From the NCBI GenBank assembly GCA_902785755.1, contig CACZZO010000012.1, positions 124,001-188,000 on the forward strand: DNA of 64,000 nucleotides, written 5' to 3'. The stretch comes from an uncultured Bacteroidia bacterium. GTDB lineage: Bacteria > Bacteroidota > Bacteroidia > Bacteroidales > F082. The notes under the pieces are model-generated. The model saw nothing but the letters and a program-made list of their open reading frames with translations. It made no database searches and had not been told where the DNA came from. Position numbers and translations under genes: made by a program. Positions 18,394 through 27,474 of the stretch are shown here, in pieces (the stretch's first letter is position 1; each line of letters opens with the position of its first letter).

Positions 18394-21300
18394 ATGAAAC
18401 GCAGATTCTATACAATTGTTTCCGCCCTGCTGCTCTCCCTTGGTTGGGGCTTTGCGCAGGAAAACACCTATCAATCCGTGTTGGCCGACCACACTTGGTA
18501 TAGGCTATCGGTAACTCAAGAAGGTGTCCACAAGTTGGATTATTCCACTTTGCAATCCATTGGTATCGACATGGCCGCGCTGAATCCCAACCAAATACGC
18601 CTTTTCGGGAATACTTCGGGACCTTTGCCTGAGAAAAACTCTGAAGCTCGTCCCGACGACCTGACCGAGATGGCCATTTATGTGGAAGGCGCGGAAGATG
18701 GCGTTTTCGATGCAGGAGATGTGGTGCTTTTCTATGGGCAGGAGCCTACCCGTTGGGTTATGGTTGATGCCAATGGCTACACTTACAATAGGGAGCAGAA
18801 CGCCTATTCCGACACCACCTATTATTATCTATGCGTCGACAGTGGCACTGATGGACTGAGAATAGGGGAGAAGGCTTCGCTGCCCGTCGAGGGGGCTACG
18901 GCCGTCATTAGCGATTTCCCCGACTTCTTTTGGCACGATGTGGATTTGTATTCGCCCTACTCGGCAGGACGGAATTGGCTTGGCGAGCGGCTCATGAATG
19001 GAGATTCCCTGCTTTCGGTACCGTTTTCCTTCCCCAATTTGGTGACGAGCAAAACCGTTAGGGTTAAGGGCCAAGTGCTGGGTCATTTCAGGAGTGGTTT
19101 CCTGAAATATAGTGCAAGGATGAACGATAACCTCTTGGTAAACAACATCTCTTTGAAGCTGCCAGGGAAGAATGACTATGGAAGATGGGCCACTTTCGAC
19201 AAGCAAGGCATACTTGGCACTGACGAATCGAGCATCGATTTCAGCATGGTTACTAATGTGGAGTCGGTTTTCCATCTCGATTATGTTGAGGTGTATGCTT
19301 GGCGCCATTTGAAACGGGTTGGCCACAATTTCTTGTTCAGGCTGATGCCTTCGCAGTTTGGCGACGGTGTGAGTGCCGTTTGGGTGCAAAACACTGATGT
19401 CACCCATTGGTTGTGGGATGTCACGGCACCGATGAGACCTGTGAGGCAAGACGGCATACTGAGCGGAGGCAATTTGGTGTTTGCCACCGACGAGGCAGTT
19501 GAAAAACGCTATGTGCTGTTCCAACCTTCGGCGGCTTATGCCGTGGAGTGCTGGAAGCCGATTCCCAACCAAAACCTGCACGCCGTCGACAATGCCGACA
19601 TGCTGATTATTACCTCGCCCTTGTTCATGGAACAAGCCCAAACCTTGGCCAACTACCATGCCGAAAAAGACGGAATGAGGAGCGTGGTGGTGAATGTGGA
19701 GGAAATCTACAATGAGTTTTCCACCGGCACGCCCGACCCGACAGGCATCCGCGATTTCGTAAGGAAGGTGTATCTCCGCAGCAATGGAAGCCTCAAATAT
19801 CTCACGCTTTTTGGTCGTGCTTCCTTCGACTTCAGGAACCTCATGGGCTACGGAAAGAATTTCGTCCCGACTTATCAGGAAAAGAGTGTCGAAGCCCTTT
19901 CGGAAAGGGATTTCTGCGCCGACGACTACTATGGCTTGATGGATGACGACGAGGGCAGCGGATGCGTTGGTCAAGTTGATTTGGGCATAGGACGCTTGCC
20001 CGTCTCCACGGTGGCAGAGGCCGAGACCGTCTTGAGGAAGATTTTCCTTTATGATGACCTTGCACAAACACACGGCGACTGGAAAGCCGACTACCTGTTG
20101 CTTGCCGATGACGAAGATTCCGCTTTCTTGAACAATAGCGAAAGCTATGAGGACGTAACCGATACCGCCTGCGACGCGCTGACGGCAAGGAAAGTGTATT
20201 GTGGAGCCTATCAAATTGTCACCAACAACTTGGGCAATTTCGTTCCGGGAGCCAGCGATGATTTGATGCGCACGCTCGACAAGGGAGTATTGGCCATGTA
20301 TTATACGGGCCACGGCGGCGTAAAGGGCTTGACCCACGAGAATCTGTTCACCAATTCCGACATTTCCCTGTTGAGGAACGGGGAAAAGTTGCCTTTCGTC
20401 TTCACGGCCACTTGCGAGTTCTCAAAATTCGACAATCCCATTGTGGTTTCGGCGGGCGAGAACATGTTCCTCAATCCCGATGGCGGCTCTGTGGCCATGT
20501 TCACCACCAGTCGCCCTACTTATGGCCCCCAAAATTTCAAGCAGGGCAAAGCATTGTTGGATGTGCTTTATCGACGCGACAGGGAAGGCAAACCCCTTCG
20601 CTTTGGCGACATCGTAAGGATGGCGAAATCCAATTCGGTGAATTATGACAATACCTCGATGCTGAGCCTAAACATCCGTTTCCTCTTTTTCGGCGACCCG
20701 GCCATCCGTTTTGCCATGCCGCAAGAGAAAGTTGTGGTGCGAACCATCAATGGGAAGAACGTAGGAAACGATGAGATAGAACTTCATGCCTTGAGCATGG
20801 TCACCGTGGAAGGTGAGGTCGTTGACATCAATGGCTGCCCCGATGCGCAGTTCAACGGCGAGTTGTGGGTTAGGTTTTTCGACAAGAAGACCAAAGTCAG
20901 GGCTCTTTATGGCACCAATAATTACTACACGGCTTATTTCCACAAGGATGTGCTCTATCGTGGTCGGGTTACCGTGACCGATGGACGTTTCACAATCTCG
21001 TTCCAAGTGCCGGAGGACATCAAGATGGGCACCAACACGGCGCGTTTCAGCTTGTATGCCTACGATTCCATTCGCGGTATTGATGCGATGGGCAAGTTCG
21101 ACGACCTTACTTTGGGCGGTGTCGATCCTTCGGCAGTGGCCGACAACGAGGGGCCAACCATCAACTTCTATTGGAACACGCCCGACTTTGAGAACGGCCA
21201 GTATGTCGACCGTCAAGGTATGCTCCATGCCGACCTTTATGATGCTCAGGGCATCTATCATTACGACTACAGTCTTGGGCGCGACATTGTGCTCAGCAGC

Positions 21301-21798
21301 AGCCATTCCGAGTATAACAGCCTCATCTTGAATGACAGCTATGTGCCGAACTCTGATGACTACAGGCGCGGACGGTTGTCTATTCCCGTTTCCAATCTCA
21401 AGCCCGGCAGATATGAATTTAGCCTCAAAGTGTGGGACACGCAGAACAATGCCTCCGAAGCCTCGCTATGGTTTGTGGTCGATGAAGACCTTTTACTCTC
21501 GCAGGTGCGCAACTATCCCAATCCTTTCTCAGAGGAAACCTATATCACCATGACACACATCGGCGATGACGGCAACTTCGACGTGAACATTGAGATTTTT
21601 GACATCATGGGCCGCAAGGTGGCCAATTTGCAGCAAAGGGTTAGCTCGACCAACGGTGTCATCGAACCTATCCGCTGGAACGGTTGCAATGCAACAGGTT
21701 CTCGCTTGAAATCAGGGGTTTATCTCTATCGCCTCACCTTGACCGACGAGGAAGGCCAATCGCGCACGGTCAGCCAACGGATGGTAATTGGGAACTGA
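18394..21798 (+). CDS. Second C25 (PorU-like) peptidase
   Basis: A paralogue of the gene just upstream, 1134 residues from the ATG at 18394 (MKRRFYTIVSALLL, signal peptide ending GFAQ). An alternative ATG at 18382 overlaps the previous stop as ATGA. The catalytic dyad is kept: H640 in YYTGHGGVKG and C674 in FTATCEFSKF, counting from 18394. The C-terminus has NYPNPFSEETYITM, FDIMGRKVANL and SGVYLYRLTL, again FlgD-like. Tandem placement between porU and porV suggests a duplicated sortase, or a protease with its own substrate set; which of the two is the main sortase cannot be told from sequence alone. Confidence 0.82.
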   Translation: MKRRFYTIVSALLLSLGWGFAQENTYQSVLADHTWYRLSVTQEGVHKLDYSTLQSIGIDMAALNPNQIRLFGNTSGPLPEKNSEARPDDLTEMAIYVEGAEDGVFDAGDVVLFYGQEPTRWVMVDANGYTYNREQNAYSDTTYYYLCVDSGTDGLRIGEKASLPVEGATAVISDFPDFFWHDVDLYSPYSAGRNWLGERLMNGDSLLSVPFSFPNLVTSKTVRVKGQVLGHFRSGFLKYSARMNDNLLVNNISLKLPGKNDYGRWATFDKQGILGTDESSIDFSMVTNVESVFHLDYVEVYAWRHLKRVGHNFLFRLMPSQFGDGVSAVWVQNTDVTHWLWDVTAPMRPVRQDGILSGGNLVFATDEAVEKRYVLFQPSAAYAVECWKPIPNQNLHAVDNADMLIITSPLFMEQAQTLANYHAEKDGMRSVVVNVEEIYNEFSTGTPDPTGIRDFVRKVYLRSNGSLKYLTLFGRASFDFRNLMGYGKNFVPTYQEKSVEALSERDFCADDYYGLMDDDEGSGCVGQVDLGIGRLPVSTVAEAETVLRKIFLYDDLAQTHGDWKADYLLLADDEDSAFLNNSESYEDVTDTACDALTARKVYCGAYQIVTNNLGNFVPGASDDLMRTLDKGVLAMYYTGHGGVKGLTHENLFTNSDISLLRNGEKLPFVFTATCEFSKFDNPIVVSAGENMFLNPDGGSVAMFTTSRPTYGPQNFKQGKALLDVLYRRDREGKPLRFGDIVRMAKSNSVNYDNTSMLSLNIRFLFFGDPAIRFAMPQEKVVVRTINGKNVGNDEIELHALSMVTVEGEVVDINGCPDAQFNGELWVRFFDKKTKVRALYGTNNYYTAYFHKDVLYRGRVTVTDGRFTISFQVPEDIKMGTNTARFSLYAYDSIRGIDAMGKFDDLTLGGVDPSAVADNEGPTINFYWNTPDFENGQYVDRQGMLHADLYDAQGIYHYDYSLGRDIVLSSSHSEYNSLILNDSYVPNSDDYRRGRLSIPVSNLKPGRYEFSLKVWDTQNNASEASLWFVVDEDLLLSQVRNYPNPFSEETYITMTHIGDDGNFDVNIEIFDIMGRKVANLQQRVSSTNGVIEPIRWNGCNATGSRLKSGVYLYRLTLTDEEGQSRTVSQRMVIGN

Positions 21799-21845
21799 GG
21801 CAAAAAATTTTTATGCCTAATACAATATGAAATGGGAATTAGCGT

Positions 21846-21854
21846 TATTTTTGC
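21846..21854 (+). promoter_or_regulatory. Promoter -7 element of porV
   Basis: TATTTTTGC lies 22 bases before the porV ATG at 21877. It argues that porV is made from its own promoter and that the upstream in-frame codons from 21832 are not translated. Confidence 0.55.
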
Positions 21855-21876
21855 AATTTCAAATACAAAAACGAAT

Positions 21877-23067
21877 ATGAAAGCAAAGAAAGTTCTTATT
21901 GCCGCCTTGATGATGGTTGCGGCAGCCGCTTACGGACAAAGCTACACTCCGAATGTGATTACGACAGGTGTTCCGTTCGTCTCCATCAATCCCGACTCGC
22001 GAGGAGGAGCTATGGGAGATTGCGGCGTGGCTACCTCGCCCGATGTGTATTCCATGCACTATAATGCCGCCAAGTATGTGTTCCTCCCCGATAAGCTGTC
22101 CATCGGCTTGGGTTACAGCCCTTGGCTGAGGGCTTTGGTTCCCGACATGGGTTTGGCTTATCTTGCTGGAGCCTATACCATCAACGACCGCTCGGCAGTT
22201 GCCGCTTCGTTGCGCTATTTCAGCCCGGGCGTAATTGAGTATAGAGGTCAGGACAACAACTATCTTGGCACTTACAGACCTAATGAATGGGCCATCGATG
22301 CCGCCTATTCGCGTATGCTTGGCGATTACTTGTCGGGTGCCGTGACGGGTCGTTTCATCTATTCCAACCTGATTCAGAACCAGTCTGACTATGCCCGCGC
22401 GGGTATCTCTGTTGCCGCCGACATCAGTGTCTATTACCTGCGTGCGGTGGAATGGTTCAGCAGCATGGATGCCGATTTTTCGTGGGGCGTTTCCATCAAC
22501 AACATCGGTAGCAAGATCAACTATAACACCAGTTCCAGCCGCCGCGATTTTATCCCGACCACATTGCGTGCCGGTGCTGGCCTGAAACTCGAATTGGACG
22601 AATACAATTCTTTGGGTTTCACTTTTGATGTGTCGAAACTTTTGGTGCCCACTCCGCCCATCAAGGATCCGGCTACGGGTACTATTCTTTATGGCATGGA
22701 TAATGATGTGGCTGTTGTTCAGGGCATTATCCAATCTTTCTATGATGCTCCGGGCTATTCTTGGGACCAAAGCGCGTATGAGTATGCTCATATCGGCAAG
22801 TTCTATGAGGAGCTTTGCGAAATCAACATTGGTGCAGGCATCGAGTATTGGTACAACAATATCTTCGCTGTGCGTGCAGGTTATTTCAACGAGACCGCAT
22901 TGAAGGGCAACCGTAAGTATGTCACCCTTGGTGCCGCTCTGAAATACAATGTGTTTGGCCTCGATGTTTCCTACCTGATTCCGGTCAATACCGTGGCAGG
23001 CAGCAACCCCTTGGAGAACACCTTGCGTTTCAATCTCACCTACAGCATGGGAGGGAAGAAAAGTTGA
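21877..23067 (+). CDS. porV: PorV, T9SS outer-membrane shuttle protein
   Basis: Outer-membrane beta-barrel that carries cargo from the Sov translocon to the PorU attachment complex. The start at 21877 (MKAKKVLIAALMMVAAAAYGQ) gives a signal peptide and a 396-residue protein, the usual PorV length. The mature N-terminus shows GVPFVSINPDSRGGAMGDCG and DVYSMHYNAAKYVF, the family signature. Later segments alternate in barrel fashion and end RFNLTYSMGGKKS. It directly follows the two C25 proteases, so sortase and shuttle are encoded together. A terminator follows. Confidence 0.93.
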   Translation: MKAKKVLIAALMMVAAAAYGQSYTPNVITTGVPFVSINPDSRGGAMGDCGVATSPDVYSMHYNAAKYVFLPDKLSIGLGYSPWLRALVPDMGLAYLAGAYTINDRSAVAASLRYFSPGVIEYRGQDNNYLGTYRPNEWAIDAAYSRMLGDYLSGAVTGRFIYSNLIQNQSDYARAGISVAADISVYYLRAVEWFSSMDADFSWGVSINNIGSKINYNTSSSRRDFIPTTLRAGAGLKLELDEYNSLGFTFDVSKLLVPTPPIKDPATGTILYGMDNDVAVVQGIIQSFYDAPGYSWDQSAYEYAHIGKFYEELCEINIGAGIEYWYNNIFAVRAGYFNETALKGNRKYVTLGAALKYNVFGLDVSYLIPVNTVAGSNPLENTLRFNLTYSMGGKKS

Positions 23068-23086
23068 TGACCTTTTGTCCTAATAC

Positions 23087-23117
23087 AAAAAAGAGGCTCT
23101 TGGGCCTCTTTTTTTGT
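23087..23117 (+). terminator. Rho-independent terminator after porV
   Basis: AAGAGGC pairs with GCCTCTT around a TCTTGG loop and is followed by a T run. The A run on the left side means it could work in both directions. Confidence 0.85.
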
Positions 23118-23127
23118 GCATGAATTG

Positions 23128-23153
23128 TAGAGCCAGTGTGCATACTGGCTCTA
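23128..23153. repeat. Perfect 10-bp inverted repeat between convergent genes
   Basis: TAGAGCCAGT, a GTGCAT spacer, then ACTGGCTCTA. It may be a terminator for the minus-strand transporter gene or a small dispersed hairpin element. Confidence 0.6.
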
Positions 23154-23159
23154 TTGCTT

Positions 23160-24401
23160 TCAGAATATCAATGCTAACAGCACATACAGCCAGTGGGCCG
23201 AAATGCCCGCCATGAGTCCGCCGATGGTGTGTGCGCCGATGGCTTTGCCGATGAGCTTGCGGTAGCCGAGGCTGTCAAGCATGGCGGCATGGGTGCTGAG
23301 GAAACCGCTCCAGCACATTCCGATAGCCGTGAACACAGCGATAGCGTTGTTGTCGATGATGCCTTCAGTGATGAAACGCGGTACCAAACCGATGGCGGCA
23401 CCCACCGCGCCGAGGGCAGTCATGGGGAACGAAATCAAGGCACCATCTTGGAAACCGAAGAGCCATTCAAAGATGAAGTTGATTTTGTTGGCCGCCCAAC
23501 TGATGACTGGAACGCCTTCGTAGGCCACGCCCATATATTCACCATTCGCGCCCGAAGCGCCGAAGGTGAGCATCATCACGATGGTGGAGATGCAAAGCAC
23601 ACCCGGAATGATGGCGAAACCGATGCTCACGCCGTCTTTGCCGCCGTCCAAGAGCGAATTGAGGAAACGCATGAACACGCCGCCTTCCGTCTTGAACGAA
23701 ATTTGTTGCTCGTCGCCGCCAAATTCCTCATCAACAGGGGTGTCCAATTCGGGATAGGCCTTCAATGTGGAGCGTTGCATCAAACGGGTGGAAACTATGC
23801 TTCCGATGACTGCACCAGCAACGCCAATCAAAGCTCCTTTGCCGAAACCCAAGCCCGTCATAAAGGCAACCACTACCAAACCCATGCCGAAAGCCGTGCC
23901 GAAATTGGTCAGCGAAACGAGTTGGTATTTCTTGAAATAGCGGTTGAAGTTCTTGTCGTGGGCGAGGGTGATGATGGCGGGGTTGTCGCTGAGGAAAGTC
24001 ATAATGGCACCCAAGGCAGCCACGCCCGGAAGATTGTAGAGCGGCCTCATCAGCGGGCGCAAGAGGTTTTCCAACAGACGCACCACGCCAAACTCGGTCA
24101 AAAGTTTGCTGATGGCACCCATGAGTACGCAGATGGCCATGATGTAGAACACGGTTTCGAGCAGCAGGTGGTAGGCCGTTTGCATGAAGGTGTTCAGCAT
24201 CTTGGGCAGGGTCATCTTGTAGGCCAGAAGCCCGAAGAAGGCGAAGAAGATGATGAGGAACACGATGGCCTCAAAACTGCGCTTTGTAGTGAATTTCAAG
24301 GGCTTCTTGAGTTTTTCCTCAATGCTTTTGAAGACTTTTTCCACCCTGTCGTGATAGAACGTGGTGGTTCGTTTGATGGTGTTGTATTTCGTTTTTGCCA
24401 T
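23160..24401 (-). CDS. Nucleoside-recognition (Gate) domain membrane protein
   Basis: Inner-membrane protein of 413 residues with about ten hydrophobic helices. The N-terminal cytoplasmic part is basic. The Gate-type segments are visible: LMGAISKLLTEFGVVRLLENLLRP, and the asparagine/proline motif FLSDNPAII in the first repeat. A second repeat reads FQDGALISFPMTALGAVGAAIG. The family resembles nucleoside-recognition and spore-maturation proteins; the transported substrate is unknown. It starts six bases after the porin-like gene, so the pair may form an envelope-spanning uptake or export route. Confidence 0.65.
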   Translation of the reverse strand: MAKTKYNTIKRTTTFYHDRVEKVFKSIEEKLKKPLKFTTKRSFEAIVFLIIFFAFFGLLAYKMTLPKMLNTFMQTAYHLLLETVFYIMAICVLMGAISKLLTEFGVVRLLENLLRPLMRPLYNLPGVAALGAIMTFLSDNPAIITLAHDKNFNRYFKKYQLVSLTNFGTAFGMGLVVVAFMTGLGFGKGALIGVAGAVIGSIVSTRLMQRSTLKAYPELDTPVDEEFGGDEQQISFKTEGGVFMRFLNSLLDGGKDGVSIGFAIIPGVLCISTIVMMLTFGASGANGEYMGVAYEGVPVISWAANKINFIFEWLFGFQDGALISFPMTALGAVGAAIGLVPRFITEGIIDNNAIAVFTAIGMCWSGFLSTHAAMLDSLGYRKLIGKAIGAHTIGGLMAGISAHWLYVLLALIF

Positions 24402-24407
24402 GACGAA

Positions 24408-25460
24408 TTATTTTTTGATGAATGCGTGAAGCAGGTCGACCTTCCAAGTGAGGCCGAGGTTGGCTTGGAACTTGCTGGCACCGTCTACATTGGTGTGCGA
24501 TCCACAGAGGTGGAGGCGCAAGCTGCGGTCGCTTAAAGGATAGAACTCGAAGCCGAGGCTCTCGAAGTTCACTTTCTTGCCTGGCGTGATGTAATGGTCG
24601 TATTGGTCGTAGGTTTCCGTGTTGGGCAGTTGGGCTTTGTTGTAGTCATAGCCCGCCTTGGCAAACACAATCCATTTCGACCCGATGTCAACCCCGATGC
24701 CGAAAATGGCGGTGATGTCCTGCCCGAAGAAATGCTCCTGATGGAAGGAGGCACGGTTAGTGATGTCGAGATACATCTCCACACCCTTGAATTGCAATTT
24801 GTTGCCCAAAGCGATGTAGTTGATGTATTTGCCGGGCTGATACTCAATCAGGTTGACCGAATAAGTGGTTTTGAAATGATTGAAGTTGCCGTACCACATC
24901 AGGTTGAAGGCATACATGCTCTGCATGGCTTGGTTGATGAAGGGCGAGTTGCACACTTGGAAGAGCACATGGTTCTTGCCCGTGTTGTCCTTGAAGTTGA
25001 GCGATGCGCCCACCTCGTAGCAGCACACGGTGTTCCAAAACTCTGTGCCATAGTAAATGTCGATGGGGTTGGTGTCGTATTCCCATCCGCCGATGGCCAC
25101 CACCTGTTTACCCGCCGAAAGGAAAAGGTTGTCGGTAAAGTTCCAGTTGAGGTAAGCCCAGTCGGTGCCTTGGAAGAAGGTCTTGGCAAAGCCGATGTTG
25201 GGCGCGTTGATGCGTTGGCGCAGGTGGTAGCTGAACTTGCTGCCGATGGTGCCGTCCAAGGCCACTACCAGATACTTGCCTGCAAAACCGTGGTCGGTGC
25301 TGGGCGCGATGGTGTCGTGACCGAATTTGTAGTCAACGGTGAAGTCGGCCCGGGTGTTAAGTTGCAGGTTGTCGAGGGTGATGAAAGGCTTCTTGTCTTG
25401 CGGAAAGGCCTGCAAGAAGCAGAAAAGGCCCAAAATGGTGATAAGTAACGCTTTTTTCAT
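24408..25460 (-). CDS. Outer-membrane porin-like beta-barrel protein
   Basis: 350-residue protein with a signal peptide (MKKALLITILGLFCFLQAFPQ) and alternating aromatic strands throughout, such as YLNWNFTDNLFLSAGKQV and WIVFAKAGYDYNK. This resembles phosphate-selective porin O/P-type barrels, and the C-terminal strand LGLTWKVDLLHAF is barrel-like. It is first in a two-gene operon with the Gate-domain transporter. Substrate unknown; the porin class is a family-level inference. Confidence 0.6.
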   Translation of the reverse strand: MKKALLITILGLFCFLQAFPQDKKPFITLDNLQLNTRADFTVDYKFGHDTIAPSTDHGFAGKYLVVALDGTIGSKFSYHLRQRINAPNIGFAKTFFQGTDWAYLNWNFTDNLFLSAGKQVVAIGGWEYDTNPIDIYYGTEFWNTVCCYEVGASLNFKDNTGKNHVLFQVCNSPFINQAMQSMYAFNLMWYGNFNHFKTTYSVNLIEYQPGKYINYIALGNKLQFKGVEMYLDITNRASFHQEHFFGQDITAIFGIGVDIGSKWIVFAKAGYDYNKAQLPNTETYDQYDHYITPGKKVNFESLGFEFYPLSDRSLRLHLCGSHTNVDGASKFQANLGLTWKVDLLHAFIKK

Positions 25461-25523
25461 ACGCTTTTTAATTTGGCGACAAAATTACGAATTAAAAGTG
25501 TCGGAAATCGCGTTTGGGGCAAC

Positions 25524-25557
25524 AAAAAAACGGGGCGGAAGGCTCCGTCCCGTTTTT
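25524..25557 (-). terminator. Terminator after hsp20
   Basis: On the minus strand a nine-pair GC-rich stem (CGGGACGGA with TCCGCCCCG, one G-T pair) is followed by a T run. The opposite side also has T, so it may serve both directions. Confidence 0.75.
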
Positions 25558-25577
25558 GGGGTTGTTTTGGCAAGGCT

Positions 25578-25997
25578 TTAGCCGATTTCGATGGTCTGCA
25601 CGGCCTGCTTCTTCTCTTCGACGGTCACCTTCGGGATGATGATGTCCAAGATGCCGTTTTCGACCTTCGCGCTGATTTGCTCCCTGTGGATGTCCTCGGG
25701 CAGCATCACGGTTTGGCGGAAATGTTCCACCGAGAACTCGTGGCGCAGGTAGCGCATCTCTTCGTTCTTCTTCTCGTTCTTGGTTTCCTTGGTCATTTCA
25801 ACCACGAGGTTGCCTTCAGTGTCGATGCTCAGTTTCACGTCGTCCTTGGTGAGGCCGGGGATGCAGAGTTCGAGTTTGTAGTTGTCCTTCGTCTCCATGA
25901 TGTTCATGCGAGGGGTTGAATAAGTCGTGTCGTTCCAGTTCATCAGTTCGTTGAACAGCGTCGGCATGAAGTCTTGGTTTCTTCTAGTTACTAACAT
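25578..25997 (-). CDS. Hsp20/alpha-crystallin small heat-shock protein
   Basis: ATP-independent holdase chaperone, 139 residues. The alpha-crystallin domain runs from PRMNIMETKDNYKLELCIPGLTKDDVKL through LRHEFSVEHFRQTVMLPEDI to the conserved KVENGILDIIIPK strand, with a short C-terminal tail ending VQTIEIG that carries an I-x-I-type anchor. A ribosome site GGAGAT precedes the ATG. No heat-shock operator of the CIRCE type was seen upstream. Confidence 0.94.
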   Translation of the reverse strand: MLVTRRNQDFMPTLFNELMNWNDTTYSTPRMNIMETKDNYKLELCIPGLTKDDVKLSIDTEGNLVVEMTKETKNEKKNEEMRYLRHEFSVEHFRQTVMLPEDIHREQISAKVENGILDIIIPKVTVEEKKQAVQTIEIG

Positions 25998-26073
25998 GGT
26001 TTTGATCTCCTATTATTTAGTTGTTTGTTGATTGTTCGTTGCAGGGACTTACGTCGCCTGCTTATTGGCTGTC

Positions 26074-26223
26074 GCCCCTACGGGGCTTTGTCCTTTCGCT
26101 CGGACGACCTCTCATAGTCAAATTCTTTGCCAATGCCGAAAACGGGCCAAAACACTTGTTTTTAATGACAAAATTTCCGAATTAGGCATAGAATAGGTGA
26201 AAATTTATGACAAAATTTCCGAA
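26074..26223. repeat. Intergenic hairpin and a 16-bp direct repeat
   Basis: The gap between hsp20 and the MFS gene has a hairpin GCCCC-TAC-GGGGC at 26074-26086. A direct repeat TGACAAAATTTCCGAA occurs at 26166-26181 and 26208-26223, 42 bases apart, or about four helical turns. The repeats lie shortly upstream of the MFS promoter and could be a pair of regulator-binding sites. Confidence 0.55.
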
Positions 26224-26249
26224 ACTCACTGTTTTAATCCTTAATTCAC

Positions 26250-26258
26250 TACTTTTGC
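26250..26258 (+). promoter_or_regulatory. Promoter -7 element of the MFS-GNAT operon
   Basis: TACTTTTGC, 22 bases before the MFS ATG, matches TAnnTTTG. Confidence 0.6.
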
Positions 26259-26280
26259 AACCCGAAATCGAGCCATAGTC

Positions 26281-27474
26281 ATGGAAGAAAAACTGTTCAA
26301 TAAGAATTACCTCTGCCTTTGCGCGGCTAACTTCTTGTTTTTCTTTTCGTTCTATTTACTGTTGCCCGTGCTGCCTTTCTTCATTATGGAGAATTTTCAG
26401 GCGGGCAATGCAGTGATTGGAACGGTCATTTCGTGCTACACTTTGGCCACTTTGGTGGTGCGGCCTTTTTCTGGCTATATGATGGACACTTTCAAGCGCA
26501 AACCCTTGTATGTGTTGGCTTTGTCCATTTTTACAGCGGTGTTTGTCGGCTATCTTTTTGCTGCCACTATCACCTTATTAATAATCATCCGCATCGTACA
26601 CGGCTTGGCTTTCGGCCTCACTTCGGTGGGCGGCAACACCTTGGTCATCGACGTGGTACCATCAGAGCATAGGGGAGAGGGCATCGGTTATTACGGCGTG
26701 GCCAACAACATCGCTATGGCAGTCGGCCCCATGACGGGACTGTTTGTGTATGAGCACTTTAGTTTCAATGCTATCTTTTTGGGCTGTATGGCTTGCAGCT
26801 TGTTGGCTGTTTTGTTCGCCACCCAAATCAAGCATAGGGTGCGCCCGCCCGTCAAGCGTCCTCCGATTTCTTTGGACCGTTTCATTTTGTTGAAAGGTCT
26901 GTTGGCGGGTGTTTCGTTCACGCTTTTGGCTTTCGCCTACGGACAGATTTCCAACTATATCGCCCTCTATGCCAAAGAGATGGGCTTGACCATCAGCAGC
27001 GGTTTGTTCTTCACTGTTTATGCCGTCGGGTTGATTGCCTCGCGCCTGTTTGCGGGCAAGATGGTCGATAGGGGTAAAGTGACGCAAACCATCGCTTTGG
27101 GTTTGGGCATTGTCGTGTTGGCTATGTTCGGTTTGGGTATGTGCCACCATTGCAACGCTTTGGGCACCAACTATACGGTAGTGGCTTTCCTGTTGATTGC
27201 CTTGTGCTGTGGTTTGGGTTTCGGGGCGGCTTTCCCGTCGTTCAATGCCTTGTTCATCAATCTTGGCACCAATGCCCAGCGCGGCACGGCCACTTCCACC
27301 TATCTCACCACTTGGGATTTGGGCCTTGGCATCGGCATTTTCTCTGGTGGAATGTTGGCGGAGCATTTCTCTTTTTCGACGGCATATTTGGTGGCATCGG
27401 CTTCTGTGTTGGTGTCGCTCGTTTTCTTTATTGTTATCGTAGCACCTCATTATCAAAGAAATAAACTTCGCTGA
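26281..27474 (+). CDS. MFS transporter
   Basis: 397-residue inner-membrane transporter with twelve hydrophobic helices. The loop after helix 2 has RPFSGYMMDTFKRKPLY, the MFS motif A pattern, and helix 4 starts RIVHGLAFGLTS. A second half-repeat loop reads ASRLFAGKMVDRGKV. It is related to drug/arabinose-efflux-type MFS proteins; substrate not predictable. The stop codon overlaps the start of the acetyltransferase gene by one base (TGATG), so the two are coupled. Confidence 0.88.
   Translation: MEEKLFNKNYLCLCAANFLFFFSFYLLLPVLPFFIMENFQAGNAVIGTVISCYTLATLVVRPFSGYMMDTFKRKPLYVLALSIFTAVFVGYLFAATITLLIIIRIVHGLAFGLTSVGGNTLVIDVVPSEHRGEGIGYYGVANNIAMAVGPMTGLFVYEHFSFNAIFLGCMACSLLAVLFATQIKHRVRPPVKRPPISLDRFILLKGLLAGVSFTLLAFAYGQISNYIALYAKEMGLTISSGLFFTVYAVGLIASRLFAGKMVDRGKVTQTIALGLGIVVLAMFGLGMCHHCNALGTNYTVVAFLLIALCCGLGFGAAFPSFNALFINLGTNAQRGTATSTYLTTWDLGLGIGIFSGGMLAEHFSFSTAYLVASASVLVSLVFFIVIVAPHYQRNKLR

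Noticed and set aside
18829..20337. 502-codon open frame opposite the second C25 protease
   Set aside because: No recognisable motif; the protease on the plus strand has signal peptide and catalytic dyad.
23193..24536. 447-codon open frame opposite the Gate-domain transporter and porin genes
   Set aside because: Antisense to two convincing genes, His/Glu-rich composition typical of a shadow frame.
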